A DNA stretch of 64,000 nucleotides from Hydrangea macrophylla. Taxonomy: Eukaryota > Streptophyta > Magnoliopsida > Cornales > Hydrangeaceae. The stretch is taken from the NCBI GenBank assembly GCA_033977485.1, contig CM066991.1:34159850-34223849 (forward strand). Direction: 5' to 3'. The position numbers and the translations under genes were made by a program. Every line of letters begins with the position of its first letter. Positions within the stretch are counted from its first letter, which is position 1. A model generated the notes under the pieces. That model did no database searches. It was not told where the DNA came from and saw nothing but the letters and a program-made list of their open reading frames with translations. Shown piece after piece: positions 59,659 to 64,000 of the stretch.

Positions 59659-60278
59659 GGGATTCTATTTTTATTTTATTTTTTTTAATTTAAAAGTCAG
59701 TCTACTATTTTTTCTAAGTTAAAAAAATGAGTAATGTTATATTTTTTAAATTCAAATTCTCATCTCAAATGATGTGACAGTGGATCCATTGAATTTTGAT
59801 TGGAGGATGTTGAAGTGATCCCACAATGGTTAAAGGGCCCATTGAATTTTGATCAGTAACACATTATTTGAGATGAGAATTTGAGATTTGAATTTGGAAA
59901 ACATAGCATTACTTTAAAAAAATATCAACTTTTTTTGTAAAATTAAAAAGTCATCAAATTTTACATTGTGGAGCAACTCTTTTAAACACTAGGAGCAACT
60001 TTACAAATTAAATGTTTGTGAGCAAGTCTTCAAAACGTAGGGAGCAGCTCGTTTCAAAGTCGATTGTCACTCGTTTCAAAGTCGAGTGCAACTCTTCATA
60101 ACGTTGGGAGTAAGTTTTTCAAACATTGGGAGCAATCATCAAAAGTTGATATTTTTTTAATTTTATTGATACTTTTTAATATTTTTTAATGGTTGTTAAT
60201 ATATATTTTTTAATTTTAAAAAATAATAAATTAACTTTTAAATTTTATATAAAAAGTTGAATGAAATATAATTATCCC
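59659..60278. mobile_element. Fold-back element related to the intron 4 element
   Basis: Begins GGGATTCTATTTTTATTTTA and ends ATATAATTATCCC. The termini are AT-rich and only loosely complementary, but both carry the TTTAAAAGT(C/T)A motif seen in the ends of the 5505-6937 element. Its centre has the same kind of GGGAGCAACT / AACGTTGGGAG repeats. A smaller MITE (59730-59913) is inserted in its left arm. No clear 9-bp duplication. Confidence 0.5.
59730..59913. mobile_element. MITE copy B (GAGTAATG family), nested
   Basis: Left arm AGTAATGTTATATTTTTTAA then TTCAAATTCTCATCTCAAAT; right arm ATTTGAGATGAGAATTTGAG then GGAAAACATAGCATTACT. Same family as 1146-1293, with GGATGTTGAAGTGATC in both. Confidence 0.75.
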
Positions 60279-60341
60279 TAAGTATAAGCTAGTAGGACAT
60301 GTTCCCATCCCATCTAGAGCTTCGGGTAGCCAAAAAAGAGT

Positions 60342-60532
60342 AATGCTAGATGCACAACAAAAGTGCACAACGAAATGCACAACCTGTTTTAATTTATTGG
60401 ACCTCGTGCTGATGAAAAAGTTGTACACTCCTTTTTTTGTCTTTTTGTGTGTACAGACTTTTCAGCACAAAGTCCAACAATTTTAAGCTAGTTGTGCATT
60501 TCGTTATACACTTTTGTTGTGCATCTAGCATT
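60342..60532. mobile_element. Fold-back MITE, AATGCTAGATGCACAA family, copy 2
   Basis: Starts AATGCTAGATGCACAACAAA and ends TTTGTTGTGCATCTAGCATT. Full-length relative of 11842-12030 in opposite orientation. Confidence 0.88.
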
Positions 60533-60692
60533 TCTGGCCAAAAATATGTCCCGGTAGTTATATATATAGCCTAGCTTCACTTTGGGTCCTGTTTTCTAAT
60601 TATTGGCGGTATCAAAATAAAAGATGAAATGGCCGAGGCCACTCAAAACAATTAAAGGTTTAAAACACTCTAGCATCCCATGTAATTAAATG

Positions 60693-61198
60693 AAAGGATT
60701 AAATATACTTACACTCCTTGTGTTTTGTCCGATTTACACTTATTCCTCTGTGCTATTAATTTTGGCTCTACTACCCCCTGTGCTTTGGACTAAAGTGCAA
60801 CCGTTAAAAATTGCAAATAGAGTAAGTTAAATGACCAAATTACCTCCAGGTCTTCATAACAATGTTAAGAACATAATTCGTTTAGGAAGAAACATATAGT
60901 TTCGAATTGGGTGAGAAAGAATCGTTCATATCTGTTAGGATTTTCTTAGCATAGGTCATGTGCTTGACTCAAAGAAAATGATTTTTGACTTATTTTTCTT
61001 TTAATATGACTTTTAGGGGCGAAAGAGTCATTTTACCCGTCAAATTAGGGCTCCCAAGTTTAAACTGTTAATTTGGATGGAAAAACTCACTGTTGCACTT
61101 TAGTCCAAACCATAGCATGTATTAGTGCCAAAATTTAAAACACAGGGGGTAAGTGCAAATCGGCCAAACAACAGGGGGTGTAAGTGTATTTAACCCTT
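60693..61198. mobile_element. Fold-back element (GGRTTAAATAYACTTACA ends)
   Basis: Left end AGGATTAAATATACTTACAC with CTTGTGTTTTGTCCGATTTA; right end has the complements (CACAGGGGGTAAGTGCAAAT, GGTGTAAGTGTATTTAACCC). Further in, GGACTAAAGTGCAAC and its complement match. Flanks AATTAAATG and AATTAAACA agree in seven of nine bases, so a Mutator-like 9-bp duplication is possible. Confidence 0.65.
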
Positions 61199-61367
61199 AA
61201 TTAAACATTTGGTTGGAGTTAGGACCCTCTATGTGGTTCATCCCGTTAATAATTTTTCGATATGATTAACGATTGTTCTTAATAGATACGCGGTTGTAAA
61301 TTGAGACCCAAAGTGTTGTAATTGAAAATGCATGACTCAAAAGTAAAACTTTGGTGTACATATACAA

Positions 61368-61526
61368 TAATGCTAGACCCACACAAAATCACACAAAACA
61401 ATCATGACCCTTAAATCTAGTGTGTCCCAAGTGAGGAACACATGAGTCCTACCGATCTACTGAAATTAAAGGTCAAGATTGTTTTGTGTGGATATTGATG
61501 TGAAATTTTGTGTGAGTCTAGCATTA
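61368..61526. mobile_element. Small MITE (TAATGCTAGAC ends)
   Basis: Starts TAATGCTAGACCCACACAAA and ends TTTGTGTGAGTCTAGCATTA, with the inner ACAATC-TTGACC/TTTAA arms also paired. The TGCTAGA ends are like those of the 60342 family, but the inside differs. Confidence 0.75.
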
Positions 61527-61549
61527 CTTCATATACATTGGATTATGCA

Positions 61550-61672
61550 CTGCATAAGAGGAGGTAGTACTCTCCCAACCCACGAACCCCTCATTCCATG
61601 AGACTCAAACCTGCAATCACTTACAAGTGGGATGAAAATCTTTAGTACTAGCACTAGGTCATCCATTTATCT
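61550..61672 (-). mobile_element. Possible tRNA-derived SINE
   Basis: On minus, GGTTTGAGTCTC is close to a pol III B box (GGTTCGANNCC), and an A-box-like TAGTGCTAGT lies about 50 bases before it. No second copy or target duplication was seen. Confidence 0.3.
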
Positions 61673-61738
61673 CAAAACTTTAGTATGTTAAAGGGTATGA
61701 ATATAAAAGGATAATTTAGCCTTTTTGGCTAAATATGT

Positions 61739-62607
61739 GTGCCAATTGGAAAATTCTATTAACACCCACCTATTTTTCTCTTTACACCCACTAACTCTTT
61801 TATACCCACCATATGAATTTAAAATAGAACAATTTGCTCTCTACACCCATCTTTATTCCAAAAATAGCCCTAACTTTTAAAAAGTTAAAATTTTCATTTT
61901 TCTTTACACCCACCCTTACAAAAATAAGAAAGTGTACTGACCTCATTTAGATATGTCATAAATTCATAATCCATATATACATTTATAAACAGATACATCT
62001 ATATTATACACATAATCCACATATGCATATATATATATATATACACACACACATAAAGAGACATCATTTCTTCTCTCTCCTCTCCTTCACCATTTTAGGT
62101 GCCAACAATGGAATCCTAATGAAGATAGTAGCCAATTAATTTAAGTTTCCAACCATGGAATCTGATCTAAAGGTTAAACCGCATAAGTTTCAAACAAGGT
62201 GCCCTATGAAATCCTAATTCAAACCTAAGATTTTTAAAGCCAATTAAACATTCAAGTGAAACTATTGTACTCCGAAATGGTGAAAAGTAGTTCTTGAACT
62301 GAATTGAAACCCGAACGAAATATGTTTCCAAACTGTTCAATTCCTCGGTGAGGAGAGGGTTGATGGTGCTGCAAGAGTTGGGAAAATAGAAAAATGATGG
62401 CCGGTAATGCGATTGAGCAAGGGATTTCAATTGCACATGGGCATTCCCTGTAATTATCATATATTTACGGGAAGTGAGTGTAATTTACCCATATTATGTA
62501 CTTAGAAGTCATTTTATACAGGGATAAATTTGGAATACAAAAATTTATTAAATGGTGGGTGCAGAGAGCAAAAAAGGTGAGTGTAGATAGAATTACCCGT
62601 GCCAATT
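61739..62607. mobile_element. Non-autonomous Mutator-type element with perfect TSD
   Basis: GTGCCAATT occurs at 61739-61747 and 62599-62607, a perfect 9-bp target duplication. The element (61748-62598, 851 bp) starts GGAAAATTCTATTAACACCC and ends with the complement of GGGTAATTCTATCTACACTC. Terminal similarity continues through the CACCCAC motifs. No transposase. A 97-codon minus frame at 62167-62460 has no recognisable domain. Confidence 0.88.
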
Positions 62608-63630
62608 TGGCTCTTGTTATTTGAAATTTCCCTCTTTCTGTCCCTCATAAATTTGGTAATGCATCCAGTATACCATTTAGATTACGTTTGTTTTGATATA
62701 AAATATTTTCAAAAAATGAGTTCACCTTATCCGCATAAGGTGTACTCATTTTCAAAAAACAATTTACATCGAAACAACGGAGAGTTTTATTACCAATTGT
62801 GCAACATATACATTAGTTGAAATAGACTTTTAAGATTTATAATTTAGGAATGTATTGTTGATTTCCTCTACAAATAGGAAGTGGTGTGAAAACTAGATAA
62901 TTCATGAATCCTTTAGTCAAACTCAATCTACGATTTGGACAAATTATTCACTAACAAGAAAAAAAAAAAAAAAAAATGAAAGATCTAACTGATCATAGAA
63001 CAGGCACAATTCAAACTCAAATAGAAAGAATTACAAAAGAGAAACAGAATCGGCAATGACTACTATAAAGTAATTATAATCATAAAAATGTACACATTCA
63101 TGATAAAATTTTGGTTGAATACATTTACAATTGATCACGATAAGTTTTTAGATATAGAAACCATTCCATGATAGACTCTTGGTCAAGGATATTAGTATCT
63201 CGTTCAATAAAAATAACTAAGTTTTTTTTCCCCTAGATTTGTGTGGCCTTAGGGGCAAAAATAAAAATTCATTGGGAGCATTTTGTAAAAGAAGTTTAAA
63301 ATTTGTTGTGTGTTATATTTTTCAAGACATGTGTGGGACATGCTGACCCACAATGCTTCATGTGAATTTCGTCAAGAGAGCAAAATTGTTACACATTGCT
63401 CATTCATATCTCTACTGGGTGACTTATGTCCCATTCTAGTAATTATGTCAATAATACAAGGACAAAATAGAAATGAAATGTGTGTCATCCAACTGAAATC
63501 TGAGTGAGCAACGATTGACTATATAATTGGGGTGAGCATAAGTGCTATCTTTGGCCATGAGGAATTGTATTGTATGCATCGATTGGGCTGCTAATTTAGA
63601 TTGTCAAATAGAAAAACGAAACGAATTGTT
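62608..63630. other. AT-rich intergenic DNA
   Basis: Nothing supported. Short frames only; a poly-A tract is near 62960-62976. Confidence 0.4.
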
Positions 63631-63720
63631 GAGCGGGCTGTAGTCCAATTGGCATAGCATCTCTCTTCTCATTGGGGCGGGAGAGGGTTCGAATCCCCAT
63701 AGAGGATTCTAGTTGCTTCA
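63631..63720 (+). mobile_element. tRNA-derived SINE head or tRNA-like relic
   Basis: GGTTCGAATCC at 63687-63697 is a perfect pol III B box (T-loop). TAGTCCAATTGGCATAGCA at 63641-63659 is an A-box-like D-arm, about 45 bases earlier. The sequence does not close a full tRNA cloverleaf that I can draw, and it continues into non-tRNA sequence, so a SINE is more likely than a gene. Confidence 0.45.
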
Positions 63721-64000
63721 CCCCCACCCCCCTCCCTTTCAGTTAGAATGAGTGGTTCTTATTGGACTTTACTGTGGGCCAGTGTTAGACTTTGGAGGTG
63801 GATTGGGTTGGAGTTGGGGTTGGGGTGTGCTTATGTATGGAGTGTGTATATCCAGTACTCCGGATCTAGTTAAGTATAAATTAAAAAAACGTAACGAACA
63901 AAAGTTTTGTTTCTCTCTTTATAGTGAAATACAAAAAACTTTGTAAAACTTTAGACGTCTTTTGAATCAAATTCCTAGATCCGTCCTTAAATTAGAAAAT
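63721..64000. other. Intergenic DNA at the window end
   Basis: No gene. It may be the body of the SINE that starts at 63631. Confidence 0.35.

Noticed and set aside
62167..62460. 97-codon minus frame
   Set aside because: Inside a non-autonomous Mutator-type element, no domain and no splice or promoter context. Kept only as a possible captured fragment in the findings.
63631..63720. Functional tRNA gene
   Set aside because: A and B boxes are present, but I cannot pair an acceptor stem or a full cloverleaf. A SINE head is more likely.

Overview
The window is plant nuclear DNA, probably from a eudicot (the species cannot be told from sequence alone). It has one intact host gene with GT-AG introns, AT-rich intergenic DNA full of MITE-like fold-back elements, many (GA)n/(CT)n microsatellites, and about 38 kb of LTR retrotransposons. 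No bacterial, organellar or CRISPR features were seen.

Layout. 1-480: a decayed hAT transposase C-terminus. 2405-10269 (minus): an 11-exon CDPK-related protein kinase (CRK family). Its exons join in phase to 583 codons plus stop. Its introns carry a fold-back hairpin (4355-4495), a Mutator-type element with a perfect 9-bp target duplication (5505-6937) and CT repeats directly against two splice donors. 11.2-18.5 kb: intergenic DNA with several MITEs. 18523-44385: a Ty3/gypsy element of the Tat lineage on the minus strand, with 624-bp LTRs and TSD TGAAC. Its gag-protease-RT-RNase H-second RNase H-integrase frame is broken by two amber codons. In the 3' half of the element the opposite (plus) strand carries two related additional ORFs. 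Each sits behind its own promoter-like block, with a G-box and a TATA box 79 bp apart in both. The second ORF is a spliced gene. One of its exons is split by a second, plus-strand LTR element (23132-36705, 3312-bp LTRs, TSD CATAG) that encodes only Gag and has five tandem-repeat arrays, so it is a non-autonomous TR-GAG-type element.

44.4-57.1 kb: further gypsy elements. A chromodomain-type (Tekay/Del-like) element on minus is truncated inside RT and fused at about 49186 to the 3' end of a plus-strand gypsy element. That piece shares an LTR with a complete but inactivated copy (LTR 49787-50288, gag-pol 51156-55898, LTR 55915-56418), an internal-LTR-internal-LTR tandem. The complete copy has seven in-frame stops and no frameshift, and every stop is explained by a C-to-T change. 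57.1-64 kb: AT-rich minisatellite, several MITEs, three Mutator-like fold-back elements (one with a perfect 9-bp TSD) and two possible tRNA-derived SINEs.

How it fits together: the kinase is the only host gene I can support. The Tat element could have made its own Gag-Pol before decay, and the Gag-only element inside it has Tat-type Gag and probably depended on a Tat-like partner for reverse transcription and integration. LTR comparison (4 differences in 624 bp outside, only 3 noticed in 3312 bp inside) agrees with the nesting order.
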